64,000 nt of DNA from Coccinella septempunctata (lineage: Eukaryota; Arthropoda; Insecta; Coleoptera; Coccinellidae), in the NCBI RefSeq assembly GCF_907165205.1, contig NC_058189.1, forward strand, positions 17,978,001 through 18,042,000, written 5' to 3'. Within the stretch, counting starts at the first letter, position 1, and each line of letters begins with the position of its first letter. Below, piece after piece: positions 1-11,672 of the stretch. Below the pieces are notes generated by a model. That model made no database searches and had not been told where the DNA came from. It saw only the letters and a program-made list of their open reading frames with translations. Position numbers and translations under genes: made by a program.

Positions 1-239
1 ATCTTGAAATTTCTTGAGTCAAGACAAGATTTAATATGTCAAAACAAGATCTTCATAAATTTCTTGACTTTTTTCAATTGAAATGACAAGAAATTTGTCA
101 TTAAGGAAAGAATATTTGTCATCAAGACAAGAATTTTTGTCTCGTCTTCCCCTACCTCTCGCATATTTAGTTCATGAAACAATGGATTTTTTGCGGGTAT
201 GATAAAATAGTATATTATTCAACAAAAGACACTAGACAG
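1..239. other. AT-rich flank with CAAGA/TCTTG-rich motifs
   Basis: No gene is visible. The first 150 bases repeat short CAAGA, TTTGTCA and TTTCTTGA-type words in both orientations, so this is probably a degenerate repeat. It leads into the LINE that starts near 240. Confidence 0.4.
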
Positions 240-279
240 CTCAGATAATAGAAACTAATCATCCGAAATTTCCAATAAA

Positions 280-1490
280 ATGAAGGAATTAAACAAGGAT
301 ATGAGTAGGCTTCAGGCAGAGTTGACAGAAGCAAACGCCCAGATAACTACTGTTCAGGATGAAGTTGTTAATTTGCAAAAACAAAACGACAAATTAATTT
401 CTGAAAATAAGGAAATAGACTAAATAAATAAAGAAATGCTGACCACAATTGAGGTACTAACTGTCGAGAGTTCACTTTATAAGAGTGAACTGGATAAAGT
501 GAATACCCATGCTTGCACTAGTAATGAAAGCATCGAGACAACACCTCAACGCACGATTATAGAAAAGGAAATGACTACAACACATGAACAACTAGGAAAA
601 AATATAGAAGAGAACCTATATCAAAGAATATACTATCGGCTCAAAATGGAACTACTGGAAGAATTAAATCAACAAAGGCCTGTCTCAGGAACTGATGATG
701 ATAACAAGGGGCAATTCGCTGGAAACACAGTCAGAAATTTACGAATGAAACCTGATCTGAAAAACGCAAATGGTACCAGAACACAGAAGACGTACTCACA
801 AGCGGCAGCAGGAAATAAACAAATAACAAAACTCAATGACTTTCATCAGGAAATTGTTGGCGGTAATCAACAAAAAATGCTCAGTGACTTGACAAAAGTT
901 CAGAACAGTAACAAAGATGGGAAGGATAAATTAAATTCCTATCGTGGAAACACACCAAAACAAAGGCAGGAAATTGTTGAACAAGAAAACAAAGACAAGA
1001 CAGGAAATAAAAAGGAAACTATGCCCATAAATATAGATGAAGAAGAAATTAAAAAGAACCGGTTAGAGTCATCCAACCAAACAACTCTAAAAAAGGGGAA
1101 TTTAGATTACCTAAAGAATCAAACTCACGAATAAGAGAGCAGAATGATCTAAATGTCAATACACTCAAACAGAATAAAATCATCCATTTATGGTTCCATG
1201 AAAGAATCGAGCAGACTTAAGGCCTATATGCCATTGTCATACATTCACATATCTAAGATCCGACTAGAAAACGATGCACAGGATTTCATTGAATATGTGA
1301 AGAGTAAAATTCCAAATACTGATGTTGAGTGTAAAGAGATGAAGGTGAAGTCAGGAATGTACAAAAGTTTTAAACTGCCCTTACCAGCAAATTATAGTTC
1401 ACAATAACCATTATAGAGTTCGTACTGGCCAGAGTATGTGGCTGTGAGAAAATTTAGGAACTTTGAAAAAAACTTTCAAATGAAACAGAA
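280..1490 (+). pseudogene. ORF1 of CR1-like LINE (coiled coil plus RRM-like C-terminal domain)
   Basis: An ATG at 280 opens a leucine- and glutamate-rich coiled coil. It is broken by TAA at 421-423, and the same frame continues from 436 to 1134. A second segment (1153-1407) carries the folded C-terminal domain seen in many LINE ORF1 proteins, with an isoleucine-lysine strand and a YVKSKIP helix. After a further frameshift the sequence near 1430-1475 still encodes WPEYVAVRKF-like residues. The role is inferred to be RNA binding and chaperone activity during retrotransposition. No zinc knuckles are seen. Confidence 0.6.
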
Positions 1491-1535
1491 CACAGATCAA
1501 GTAACGTAGAAACCCTGACAGTTGGTGACAAGTCA

Positions 1536-4231
1536 TTGGCAAAAACCATAATGAATACTGACTTGAAATATGGAAATTTGAGTATATCACATCAAAATAT
1601 TCAATCTTTAAGATATAAAATATCAGACCTGGAGGTCTTTATACACAACCTAAAGGAAATACCACAAGTAATATGCCTCACGGAACATTGGTTCCGAGAG
1701 GATACCATCCTCTCAGCAAACCTCCCTAACTACAGAGTTGCCTCACACTATTCAAACAAACACCATATGGGGGATCCTGCGTCTATGTCTCTACAGAGAC
1801 AGAATTCATGGAAATGGACGAGCTAAATAAATTTCCTGCGGAGGACCACTGTGAACTGTGTGCAGGCATTAGCAAGAGCCTAAAGATAATAATCATTTCA
1901 ATGTATAGACCACACACGGACGTATAAAAACTTCAAGACAGTATTGAGCGGAGATTTTAATACCGATTGAGCTACACCCTCCAAAAATAGTAAAATTTTT
2001 CAAGATCTTTTACTAACCTATAACCTCGAACCACAAATACATGAGTTCACGCACTACATGGGGTATCACCGCAGTCTAATTGATAACATTTTTGTGGACG
2101 GTGATCGGCTATGCAAAGGCGAGGTAGTGAAAAGCTATTTATCCCTTCACGAAGCACAGATGATTACATTAAGCGACTGTGTGCGGGTGCAATGCAACTC
2201 AACAACCTTTTAAGATTTGCAAACCCAAATAATGCGTATGATGCGTATGAAGCGTTCTCCTCAACTATCCAAGGCCCCCTTAAAAGAATATTCACCGTCA
2301 AAACTGCACAACCAAAAAAACGCAAACCTTGGATCACAATTGGAATAAAAACTTCTTCAAAAAGAAAAATCCTTCTCTACCACCTAAAAAAGAAGAATGA
2401 AATTTCTTCAGAATATTACACAAAGTATTCAAAAATACTAAAAGAAGTAGTTAGAAAAGCTAAGAAGCTGTCAAACGAAGAATATATAAAAAATCAAAAC
2501 AAAGGCTACCTGGATATTGATAAAAGAGCTTACAACCCAGTCACAAAAAAGGGATTCCATTATTACCGATCTAAACCATCAAAACCATCCAAAGGAGACT
2601 CTGGATCGGGTTAAAGAGTTCTTTGTAAACCAGAGATCGAGTCGGACAACAAACGGGAACATACAAACTCTCGCGAGCACACCAACAAATAAAAATATTG
2701 CTAACAGCATAGTCCTTCAATCCACAGATCCGACAGAAATAAGAAACATCATCCTAAAGTTGAAGAATACCAACTCAACCGGATATGACGGAATAGAGGT
2801 GAAGGTACTGAAACATGTTGCTGATGAGATATCAGGACCACCATCCTCCATTATAAACTCCACCTTTGAAACAAGTATATTCCCAGATCAACTCAAGAAG
2901 GCTCAAATAAGATCAGTGCATAAAAAAGGAAAAAGGAAAGATATGAACAACTACAGACCAATTGCAATACTGCCTAACATCAGCAAAATCTTCAAGAGAG
3001 CACTCTACAATCGAATAATAAATTTCCTTGAGTCCTTTAAACTGATATATGAATATCAATATGGCTTCCTAAAGGGAAAAACAACAGTGCAAGCACTCTA
3101 CCGAGTAATCTCCAAGATAATAGATTCGCTAAATAAGGAAAAATATACCCTGCTTTTATTGTCTGACCTCACTAAGGCTTTTGACAATGTGAACCATGCT
3201 GGCCTTCTGGAGAAGCTGAATAGACTGGGAATCCGAGGACTCCCGCTCAAATTAATGGAGTCCTACCTGTCAAATAGGAAACAAACGGTTGTAGAGTTTG
3301 ACAAAACCACAGGAATGCTGATCGAATCTGAAGAATTGCATGTTAAGAGGGGAGTTCCGCAGGGAACAATTCTTGGACCGCTTTTGTACATTGTGTATAC
3401 AAATGATCTTGCTGAAGTAGTACACCAACTGACACTCTTCGCGGATGATACATCCTTGGTGCTATCAGAGGATCCCAGTATCATACCAGCAAAAATATTC
3501 AACTCACTAGATAATCTAAATAACTGGTTCAGCAGAAATGACCTAATGCTAAACCCCGAGAAAACACAATTAATAAAGTTTGAATTTACCACAGACTTTC
3601 ACCAACGATCCTATGCTGATGCCGACAGATCACGTGCTCCGTGCGTTTCCTGGGTGTTGAAGTAGACTACCGCCTGGATTGGACATCTCATATAGACACC
3701 CTGTGTAAGAGTCTGGCTAGGTTTGGATATGCACTGGGTAGTCCATCTCGGTTGGTGAGCCCAGAAACCGCAATTACAGCATACCATGCATATGTGCATA
3801 GCAGAATTAGATATGGGATTGTGATTTGGGGCAACTCGGGTGAAATCGACAGAGTTCTGTTGCTACAAAAGAGATGTCTAAGAGGTACCCTGAGTCTCGA
3901 TAGGTACGAGAGCTGCCGACAACATTTTGTGGATCACGGTATCTTGACAGTGGTCTCATTGTATATATATGAAGGACCCCTTTTTGTTGCCAGCAATCTC
4001 CCATTCTTTCATGAAATGGAAAAAAAACACAAATACGCCACTAGAGCCAAGGAACATCTGAACGTGCCCTCGTTGAGATTCTCATACCTTCAAAGAAACT
4101 CTTTTCATACCCTGGTGAAAATTTACAATAAATTACCTGATGAAATCAAACAGCTGCCTCAAAAAAGGATGGAGAGAGTACTTTTCAACCATATGAAGGA
4201 TAGACCATACTATTCATTGAATGAATTTTAA
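1536..4231 (+). pseudogene. ORF2 of CR1-like LINE (endonuclease and reverse transcriptase)
   Basis: The first part (1536-1826) is the N-terminus of an exonuclease-endonuclease-phosphatase domain, with the family pattern ISHQNIQSLR and CLTEHWF. A frameshifted stretch follows, with GDF-like remains near 1950. The RT domain lies at 2517-3665 and shows, in order, the NYRPI motif, the LTKAFDNV catalytic aspartate, VPQGTILGP, and the FADDTSL catalytic pair. The thumb and C-terminal region at 3641-4231 (FLGVEVDYRLDWTSHI) is in another frame and ends in a normal stop. At least three frame changes break the ORF, so no functional product is expected. Confidence 0.8.
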
Positions 4232-4545
4232 AATGCTTGATACTTTTGACTGTTTTTAACATATCTTGGTTAGAGATATCTTTTTTATGATTGTATATGT
4301 TTATGTCTATTGTTTCTATTTTAAATTGATATATTGACTAGCTCTACGCCCTAACAGGGTTATTTGTATTGTAGTATTTAAATAAATGATGATGATGATG
4401 ATGAAGCATATTTTGATGTCTTTTATTTTCACACAAGTGATTCATTAATGCCATCAGGTATGCCTAAATAAACGGATATTTCATGATAACTCAATGCATT
4501 TATCGTGGAGAAAATAAAATTATACCGAATAATAGATGAATATAC

Positions 4546-4823
4546 CTTGTTAATCTTCCCTTCCACCACACCTTCTTTATTTAAAAAATTCAACAGTTCT
4601 TGTATTTTTTCTTGATAATTTAGTGCCAATATAGATGACCTTCCAGTTTGTCCACTCAGAAAAGCCAAAATATATGAGAACACGCCTAATCCTATGAAGG
4701 ATATCAATGAAGTGCAGTACATGCCAAATTCATTATTGGGTGTAATATCTCCAAGACCCACTTGACTGAAGATATTCAAGAACCAATAGAAAGCTAGGGT
4801 TATAACCAGTATGGGCTTGGAAG
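4546..4823 (-). CDS. Tandem channel gene exon 9: pore, S6 and C-linker start of second repeat
   Basis: This exon encodes about 92 residues: a pore helix (FYWFLNIFSQ), the selectivity filter VGLGDITP, a hydrophobic S6 (about 30 residues, SLISFIGLGVFSYILAFLS) and the start of a C-linker (LNYQEKIQELLNFL). The acceptor is TTTATTTCAG followed by CT, and the donor is AAG/GTATAT. It starts with two codon bases that complete the single base left by the exon at 13887-14221, and it ends in phase 0. In the HCN/CNG/EAG superfamily the S6 is followed by a C-linker and then a CNBD. Those next exons must lie left of the window. The filter has leucine where potassium channels have tyrosine or phenylalanine. 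Confidence 0.82.
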
Positions 4824-5447
4824 CTGAAATAAATCTCCTTCGAAAAAGGTTAAAGTGTTTTTGCTTTCTCACCTTGATGATGCTTGACGTAACTTAGCCA
4901 AGAACCATTCCTGCATAATAGGTAACCATGATACGTTTTGCTTTGATCAAGTTCGGAGAGAACAATGGTGGAGAGTGTCTTATCTACGGTAAAAATGGAA
5001 TTTTGCAGTGGATAATAATAGAGGGTACTACATCAGAAAACTGCACATGATTAACTAAGGCCTCTTCCTCTTCTGTCGGTGCGGAATTGTTGTTCACGGT
5101 TTATGTTGTACCGCTCCGACAATTAAGGAAATGAACAACTTGTCCAGTTGAAGGCTATATAGGAGACGATATCGAATTTATTTAGGAAGGGTGTAATTAA
5201 ATATTGGCACAATAGCTATAGTAATAATAATATTTATGGTTGCCTTTAGACATGATATATTTGTATACGAAAGAAGTCAATAAAAACAAAATGAAATACA
5301 CAAAATATTATTAAGGTAGAAATATCAAACATTCCTCTGACTAATCAAACATTATCAAATTTTTCATCATAACATTTCTTCGGCAATGGAGATTTGATTT
5401 ACTCGATTTTTTCTGAATGACTGTAATTCCTGCGCTAGGTACGTGAC
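4824..5447. other. Intron sequence, no feature recognised
   Basis: Non-coding, AT-rich intron of the channel gene. No exon, tRNA or clear repeat was seen. Confidence 0.4.
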
Positions 5448-5450
5448 TTA

Positions 5451-5718
5451 TGGTTGTATTCTGCTTTTCATTCGTAAGTTACGAATCTTTAGTGTACGAT
5501 CGATCTGTAAGTTTCAGATTGACAGATTCGTAAATAATGCAATTCTGGAAATGTTTCTGTCACTATCTCATTGACAGTGTCACTTTTGAACTACTTATCG
5601 TAAATAGTTACGGATTCCTGTAAGCTACAGACCACTAAAAACCGTCCAGAATTGCAATTTTCCTGTAAGCTTATGAAAAGTTACAGATTGGCTTGCAGAT
5701 GAAAGCAGAATACCACCA
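5451..5718. mobile_element. MITE with terminal inverted repeats and TTA target duplication (PIF/Harbinger-like)
   Basis: The left end TGGTTGTATTCTGCTTTTCA is mirrored at the right end, with GAAAGCAGAATACCACCA at 5701-5718. Both ends are flanked by TTA (5448-5450 and 5719-5721). A 3-base TTA/TAA duplication is typical of PIF/Harbinger elements. The interior also has inverted repeats, with GTAAGTTACGAATC-like words near 5476 and CGTAAATAGTTACGGATT-like words near 5600. The element is 268 bases and has no coding capacity. Confidence 0.7.
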
Positions 5719-5920
5719 TTAATATTTTTATGTTTTTCTTACAACCATTTTGAACTGGCCGATATCACCTTGTTTTGGCTTGACGTCGACATTTTTTCAC
5801 CTTGCATATTAAGCTGCTTCTGGACTTTAATGCCTGTGCGTCATGTACAGGGTAACCCAAATTGTTTGATTTTGGCTGTTTCTGGTACTTCTAGACTAGA
5901 TAGGTAAAAACGTTGAAAGG

Positions 5921-6884
5921 AGTCCTGGGCTCGATTTCCGTGAAAGTTACATAACTGAAAATCGTTTCACGATATCTTCATTTGTTTTGAAGATATGACC
6001 AAATTTTGATATTTTGTCGATTTCGAAAAGGTGCCGTGACTTCTTTATTTACGAAAATATCTGAAAACGGTGAAAACTTTCTACAGGCCACCATATTCAA
6101 CTTTTTTATATATGTTGTACTAAGGGTGAAAAAAAAAAACAACTTCGTTATTATAAATACGAATGCATTCATTTTTTGGCCTCATATCATCCAAAAAAAA
6201 ATAATTAGCTTTTCAAAAATATATGAGGGGTTCATAGCTGAAGTGAACCAAGTCCATTCAGCCTAATTTAGAGATTAATGCCTTAGAAGTTGATTATCAC
6301 CAATTAATTCCAAAGTGACTCCTTTATTTATTATTATTCATAAGTAAGCACATGCTTACATTCTAACCTTTTGAAATCTGAAGAAGTCACTTTTGAATTA
6401 ATGGGTGATAAACAACTTCTAAGCCATTCATCTCGAAACTAGGCTGAATGGACTTGGTTCACTTCAGCTCTGAACCCCTCATATATGTCGATATAATACT
6501 TTCTTACTCTAGGATAAAGAAATTTTTATATCAATGGAAAAGAAGCCCTTCAGTATTAAAGCTTATTCTGTAAACAAATTCGTCATCACTACACTGCTGA
6601 CGGGGAGACAGGGTTTTTTTACTGAGGTTTTTTCCTAAACTCTTGTATCATATTCCAAATTGTATGGTACCCCTTAGTAGAAGAGATAAAAAAAGAATTT
6701 GGTATCCTATTTCCAATAAAAAAGTGCCTGTAGGAAGTTTTTACCGTTTTCATATATTTTCGCAAATACGGCACATTTTCGAAATCGATAAAATATCAAA
6801 ATTTGGTCATATCTTCAAGACAAATGAAGATATCGTGAAACGATTTTCAGTAATGGATTTTTCACGAAAATCGAGACCAGGACT
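5921..6884. repeat. Large foldback element with arms of several hundred bases
   Basis: The left arm runs from AGTCCTGGGCTCGATTTCCG at 5921 to about 6310. It is matched in reverse complement by the right arm, from about 6370 to CGAGACCAGGACT at 6884. Shared blocks include the ATATGAAGGTTT-type and GTTTCACGATATCTTCATTTG words and a central block about AATTAATG and the GGCTGAATGGACTTGG line. The right arm carries an extra segment of about 200 bases (6490-6700) that recurs at 42275-42455. The turn is near 6345. It abuts the 3' end of the R4/Dong-like element. Confidence 0.75.
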
Positions 6885-7242
6885 TTAGCCTTGCAGCTTT
6901 CACATTCCTCTCCACAGGAATATTCACTCATCGCAGATATCTCAGATACCAAAAGGATTAAGCTCTATTTGAGCCCGTTCCTGGTTTCCGGGCTCATGGT
7001 GGTGGTCGGGTCCGGCCACCCCTCGGCTTCCTGTTGAAAAGGATGGTGTTCTTTTCCATGTTTTTCTACATTTCCCAGGAACTTGAGTACCTTCTCGCAG
7101 TCCCTAGCAGTACCGCTTTCTGCATGACTCTTTAGATATTTTCGTCCACCTAAAGTTTCCTCAACTTCTCTTGTAGTTTTTTTGGTATCAGGCCTGTAGA
7201 TGAAACGATATCAGGGATATTACAGATATTTTTCAACTTCCA

Positions 7243-8568
7243 CTATCTCCTGGTTTGTTCCTCGAGGTATCTGTATTTCAAAATATTTTCGATATGCCCG
7301 TCTAGTAGGTTGCTGTTGTTTGGATTCGCCACGTCGATGAATAGTGTTCTGTTCTCACCCGTATACAGCAATATGAGGTCAGGTCTTTTGTGAGTAATCC
7401 TGTATGTGAGAACCCTGCGATCCCAGTAGAGCTTGTGATGATCATTTTCCAAAACAGCATCCGGATGGTTATTGTTCTAGGCAATTGATATTTTATTGCC
7501 AATTCTTGGTGAAGAATCTTGGCAACAGCATCATGTCTATCCTTGTACCCAGTGCCCGCGAACTTCTGACATCCACCGGTGATGCGCTGGGTGATTTCAT
7601 GTGTCGCACATCCGTACGGACAGCTATCGTCCGTTACTGCGGCGTCCTTAGCGATATATTACCTGATCCTGGATGGCAAGTATGAAGCCTGAAACCCTCT
7701 GTTTCGTGAAACAATCTTCAGGAAGTCAACCAGTATATCGACGCAGATATATCGATGTAATCATGGTTAACATGGTTCTGTTGCCTTCCATGTAAAGGTT
7801 TGCCAATTAGTTTCTGCATTTTGCTTTCTGCAGTGTGTTCGATGGTTTTAAATTGGTCCTGATGCAGATTCAATGGAGAAGAACTATCAGCATCACAGAC
7901 TTCTCGATGAAGTTCCGATGAAGCAGCCTTGTACAGGAAATATTCTAGAAGTCCTTCAATCACCTGGACATCCGGTTTGACAAATCAACAATTCCTCAAC
8001 CCTCAAGGTAGACGACATTTTTCCAATCCAAACATTTATATCGTCAGAGAATCCTTTTACCATTTTCAGCATATGTTGCATTTGGTTTTTAGTAGATGCA
8101 AGAAGTTTAAGATCGTCCATGTAAAGAAGATTATTCAGCTTCATCATAGTTCTACTGCCGCTCTTGATGGCAAATCCGTACTCCGTAGAATTCAATCTAT
8201 GAGACACAGGATTCAGGGCTATGCAGAACCACAGAGAGCTGTGCGAGTCTCCTTAGAGAATTCTACGTCTTATTGAAATAGGTTCAGTTGTAATGTAGTC
8301 ATCCGCTGCTTTCATTTGACGACTAGTACGCCAGGTGGACATGGCGTTTTCCAGGAACTTAACAATTGTATTTGGATCTACCTTGTTAATCCTCAAGATC
8401 ACCAAGAGCCATTTGTGGGGTATGGAATCAAATGCTTTTTTGTAGTCCATGTATGCAGCATAAAGATTCCTCCTGTTATATAGTTGTTCTTTGCACCCTC
8501 GGCTCTCTTTGGTGCATCCTTTCTGTTGCGTGGCGATGATGTTATTACTTTCGCAATGGTTGTGAATT
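7243..8568 (-). pseudogene. R4/Dong-like polyprotein remnant, RT and restriction-like endonuclease part
   Basis: Several broken frames match, block for block, the better preserved copy at 37181-39715. At 8253-8568 are NRIHNHCESNN, GCTKESRGCKEQ and MDYKKAFDSIPHKWLL. At 7956-8207 is LLYMDDLKLLAST, the YMDD-type RT catalytic box. At 7718-7963 are the conserved LIGKPLHGR and NHDYIDISASIYWLTS. At 7243-7452 is the endonuclease-like LYWDRRVLTYRITHKRPDLILL. The element is inactive. Confidence 0.7.
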
Positions 8569-8577
8569 CGGTTTGAA

Positions 8578-10080
8578 TTTTTTTTTTTGATGTAGCAGGG
8601 GGAAAATCTGCAAAACAGACGAACACACCCTCTGCTGAGGGGGAACAGTGTGGGGATTCTCACTCTCTGAGCTCGAGACCCACTAAAAACCCTTAACTGC
8701 TTCTTCATAGGTTCCGGGCATTTTGCCTATCAACCAGTTGACTCTTATGGTTTCTGGACTCTCACACGATCATAGTCGTGTTGATAGTTGTATGCTGCCT
8801 ATAGCTTTTATAGGTTAAGCTCTTCTTTGGTTACATTTAAATCCTTAACTGATCTCTCGGTCTTCGGTGGTAGGTTCTTGACCTTCTAGCTTCTTCCGTT
8901 GGATCGTAGTCGACTAATCTTCGTAGTTCCTCATTTGGATGTTGTTTGGCTTTGTCGAATATCCTTTCCGCCTTTCTCTTCATAAATTCTGTAACTGGTT
9001 CCCATTCCAAGTCCTTGTAGATTTGTTTGTTCCTAACAAACCAGGTTACGTCCATCGCCATTCTAAGGAGTTTATTCTCAGTGGCCTGTATTCTCTTGAT
9101 GTGGGTCTTGGCTGCGAAGCCCCATGCCGCCGATCCATATGTGAGTTGTGGTCGCGCAATAGTTTTAATCATCGTCAACTTGATGTTCTTATTCATATGA
9201 CTTCTTCTGCCTATGAGTGGATAAAGTTTACTCATTGCGGCTTTTGTTTTATCAACAGCACATTTGATGTGGTTTTTCCATGTAAGTCCTCTGTCAAGCG
9301 TCACTCCTAGGTATGTTGCTTCATTTTTCCATTCAACCTCTTCTCCATCAACTTCAAGGTTTTCTTCCATCCTCAATCTTCTCTTTTGCAGTAATTTTGC
9401 TTGAGTCTTTCTTCCATTGATTTGGATTTTCCATTTGATGCACCATTTGAGTAATTCATCTATAGCTTCCTGCAGTCTCCGGTGTATGATCTCTGGGCGT
9501 CGATGTCTGAACGCTATTCCTGTGTCATCTGCGTACAAGGTGAGCATATTTCTAGCATTCTTCGGGATATCATAAACGTATATTACGTAAAGCAGAGGTC
9601 CAAATACCGATCCTTGAGGCACTCCTGCTTCCAATAATCTGGTTTGAGAGGTTGCTCCATCTATCTTCACATAAAAGTTTCTATTCCTCATAAAGTTCCT
9701 TATAATCTTGCATAGCTTGGTCGAATATCCTGCTTTTTTCATCTTGTAGATTAGGCCTTCGTGCCATACTCTATCAAAAGCTCTCTCGATATCCATCAGA
9801 ACTAATCCTGTGGCCTGTTTGGTCTGCATTCCTTCGGTGACGTATTCTATGAGCCGTAGTAATTGGAGTTCAGTCGAGTGTTCTCGTCGAAATCCAAATT
9901 GTTCGGGTGGAATTATCTTCAACATTTCTGTATCCTCATTCAGCCTTTTGGCGATAACCCTCTCGACGACTTTTCCTAGTGCTGATAGTAGGCTAATTGG
10001 TCTATAATTCTGAGGAAATTTCCGTTCCTTTCCAGGCTTGTTGAAAACTATCATTTCTGCAGTTTTCCATCTCTTTGGGA
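8578..10080 (-). mobile_element. 5'-truncated Jockey insertion in the R4/Dong-like element
   Basis: A Jockey-clade LINE with an 11-base poly(T) (the poly(A) tail in minus orientation) at 8578-8588. It is flanked by the 9-base duplication CGGTTTGAA at 8569-8577 and 10081-10089. The truncation lies just upstream of the RT core. Removing it rejoins the R4/Dong-like reading frame ISNRIHNHC. Confidence 0.88.
8837..10054 (-). CDS. Jockey reverse transcriptase (5'-truncated, otherwise intact frame)
   Basis: An open 405-residue frame contains NYRPISLL, the PPEQFGFRREHST motif, LVLMDIERAFDRVWH (first catalytic aspartate), AGVPQGSVFGPLLY, LYADDTGIAF (catalytic FADD-type box) and the thumb motif YLGVTLDRGLTWKNHI. 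It ends with the basic tail YHRRPRDQLRI seen in its relatives. The endonuclease and ORF1 are missing through 5' truncation, so the copy cannot mobilise itself. The intact frame suggests a fairly recent insertion. A near-identical copy lies at 62572-64000. Confidence 0.88.
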   Translation of the reverse strand: MIVFNKPGKERKFPQNYRPISLLSALGKVVERVIAKRLNEDTEMLKIIPPEQFGFRREHSTELQLLRLIEYVTEGMQTKQATGLVLMDIERAFDRVWHEGLIYKMKKAGYSTKLCKIIRNFMRNRNFYVKIDGATSQTRLLEAGVPQGSVFGPLLYVIYVYDIPKNARNMLTLYADDTGIAFRHRRPEIIHRRLQEAIDELLKWCIKWKIQINGRKTQAKLLQKRRLRMEENLEVDGEEVEWKNEATYLGVTLDRGLTWKNHIKCAVDKTKAAMSKLYPLIGRRSHMNKNIKLTMIKTIARPQLTYGSAAWGFAAKTHIKRIQATENKLLRMAMDVTWFVRNKQIYKDLEWEPVTEFMKRKAERIFDKAKQHPNEELRRLVDYDPTEEARRSRTYHRRPRDQLRI

Positions 10081-10099
10081 CGGTTTGAAATGCACGATG

Positions 10100-11362
10100 T
10101 GATTAATTTATACATCGTTGAAAGCATTTGATTGGTCGGTACTTGGATGGGTCTTCTGTATTCCTTTGGTCTTTAGGTAACAGGTATGTTACCTCATTTT
10201 CAATGACATCATTAATTGCGGAGGTCAATTTGTCATGCATGATCCAAGTTTCTTGATCCAGAAGTTCTGTAATCCATCAGGTCCAGGTGTCTTCCAGTTA
10301 CATATGTAGTGCTCTGATAGCTGATTATTCTTCTTCAATTGTGATTATGTCATGCTGCAACGGCTCACATTTTATTTTATAGCTTCAGATATAGCCTTTC
10401 TGTTTTGTGTTGAAGACGTTTCTGCCATGGTGGCGCGTGTAATTTGGGTAATTTAGGACCATCGTTGTTCGTTCGGCGAATTTTTGCCCCTATGGTTTTA
10501 GCTGTTCTTAGCGCTCTGCAGTAAAAAACTAGATGCAGATATTCCAATGAAGTTCCGTGCTGTAGGTACTTAGGTAAAACATCCTCATTCAAGATGTCAA
10601 TTATGAGTGACAGTTTCTGGATGTATTGAATCGGGGAAGTGCTATTCGATGAAGAGGATCTGTTCCTTCCAGTTCGACGAACTATCTCCTCATGTCCGAG
10701 TCAACTTGTCGGTGGAGCTCTTCCCTATCGACCTGGTGTTCCGGCTCACTTGGGTTGCAAGATGGACTTTCAGCGTCAATTCCTTCTGGCTGTTGTTGCC
10801 TAGGCAAGTGAAATTCATCAGATGTGTTGGTGTTGCTCTCTATTGCTAGCGGACGCTGAAGTTCTTGTTTAATTGCGCCGATTCGGGCCATTGATATTAG
10901 TTCATTTCTCAGAATTACGCTGTACTGGTCTGCCACCCGTTGTTCAGTGACGTTGAGATTTGGGTAGGCGTTGCAGACTTCCTCATGGAGCCTTTTCCGA
11001 TAGCTGTGCTGCGCAGCACCTTCAGCGGTTCGAGTCGGCAATTGAATTGGACTCGTTGGGTGCTGTTGTTGCTTTGAAATTGTAGCTTCTTTTGCAGCAG
11101 GAGCGCGTTTGCTCAATATCCTGCCACCGACGTCCCGTATGCTGTCATGTTCAGCGCCGGCTCCAGACATACCCTGACGGTCCCCAGGCAGCTTCTTGTT
11201 TCCGAGGCTTCTCGTTATCACCATTTCCATGGGTTTGTGCTCCCCTTTCTCGGTTTGGGTGAGGGATAGAGAAATGGGAGCAAAAAGAGTACTCCTATAA
11301 TGGATGTAAAAGAGAGAGGAAAAAGGGATGGGACTGCGGACAGCAGGCGTGGCTGGCTGCAC
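10100..11362 (-). pseudogene. R4/Dong-like polyprotein remnant, N-terminal part
   Basis: The minus-strand frames match the 5' half of the copy at 36263-37900. They include the AGAEHDSIRDVGGR and KRAPAAKEAT segment near 11100-11200, the segment with SNTNTSDEFHLPRQQQPEG near 10790, and MNEDVLPKYLQHGTSLEYLHLV at 10520-10592. The part leading to KLITSCISN lies near 10095. Stops and deletions are present throughout. Confidence 0.65.
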
Positions 11363-11587
11363 CGTCTACGTCGTTACGATGGCTACCCGGCAGGCCATCT
11401 ACCAGATAGCTGCCAGGCAGGCCAGACATTATTATTATTAATAAAGAATGATCGCGGCTAAAGGCAATGAATACAATAATAAGGATAAATTCAGATGCAT
11501 ACCACCCGACGATATGAATATCAACAAGTGTTATGATTTGAATTGAACTAGCCAATTTGCTATCGTCAAGGCCCCAAATGGAGTACG

Positions 11588-11672
11588 CTCCACCGAAGAA
11601 AAGCAGATGCTGACCATGGTTTCGGCCTTATTTGGCCTCATCAGAGCAACATAGCATTTTTCTACGGTGGAG
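11588..11672 (-). ncRNA. Hammerhead ribozyme (type I, short stem III), left arm
   Basis: In minus orientation the order is stem I CTCCACCG...TGCT, core CTGATGA, stem II GGCC-AAATAA-GGCC, core GAAA, short stem III ACC-AT-GGT, cleavage base C, then AGCA...CGGTGGAG closing stem I with an 8-base perfect outer helix. Predicted cleavage is between 11612 and 11611 on this strand. All invariant core bases are present. Confidence 0.88.

Larger units (their letters stand above)
240..4402 (+). mobile_element. CR1-like non-LTR retrotransposon (degenerate, near full length)
   Basis: A LINE with ORF1, an apurinic-type endonuclease and a reverse transcriptase, followed by a short 3' UTR that ends in a TGA-trinucleotide tail at 4387-4402. 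It sits in the channel-gene intron about 145 bases beyond the last channel exon in the window. Several stops and frameshifts show that it is dead. The endonuclease start (NIQSL, then LTEHW) and the RT resemble the CR1/Jockey supergroup. The exact clade (Crack, Daphne or another) is not resolved from reading alone. The 5' boundary is approximate. Confidence 0.8.
6882..11430 (-). mobile_element. R4/Dong-like non-LTR retrotransposon, interrupted by a Jockey
   Basis: A minus-strand copy of the same family as 36231-39999. Its 5' end (AATGTCTGGCCTGCCTGGC in minus orientation) abuts an ATT/TAA tract at 11429-11446. Its 3' end (GGCTAAAGT) is at 6882. Recognisable coding remnants are the N-terminal region (10377-11362), the RT block with NRIHNHCE and YAAYMDYKKAFDSIPH (8253-8568), and the endonuclease region (7243-7452, with RPDLILL and LFIDVANPNN). 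Frameshifts and stops are frequent. A Jockey copy splits it at 8578-10080. Confidence 0.75.
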
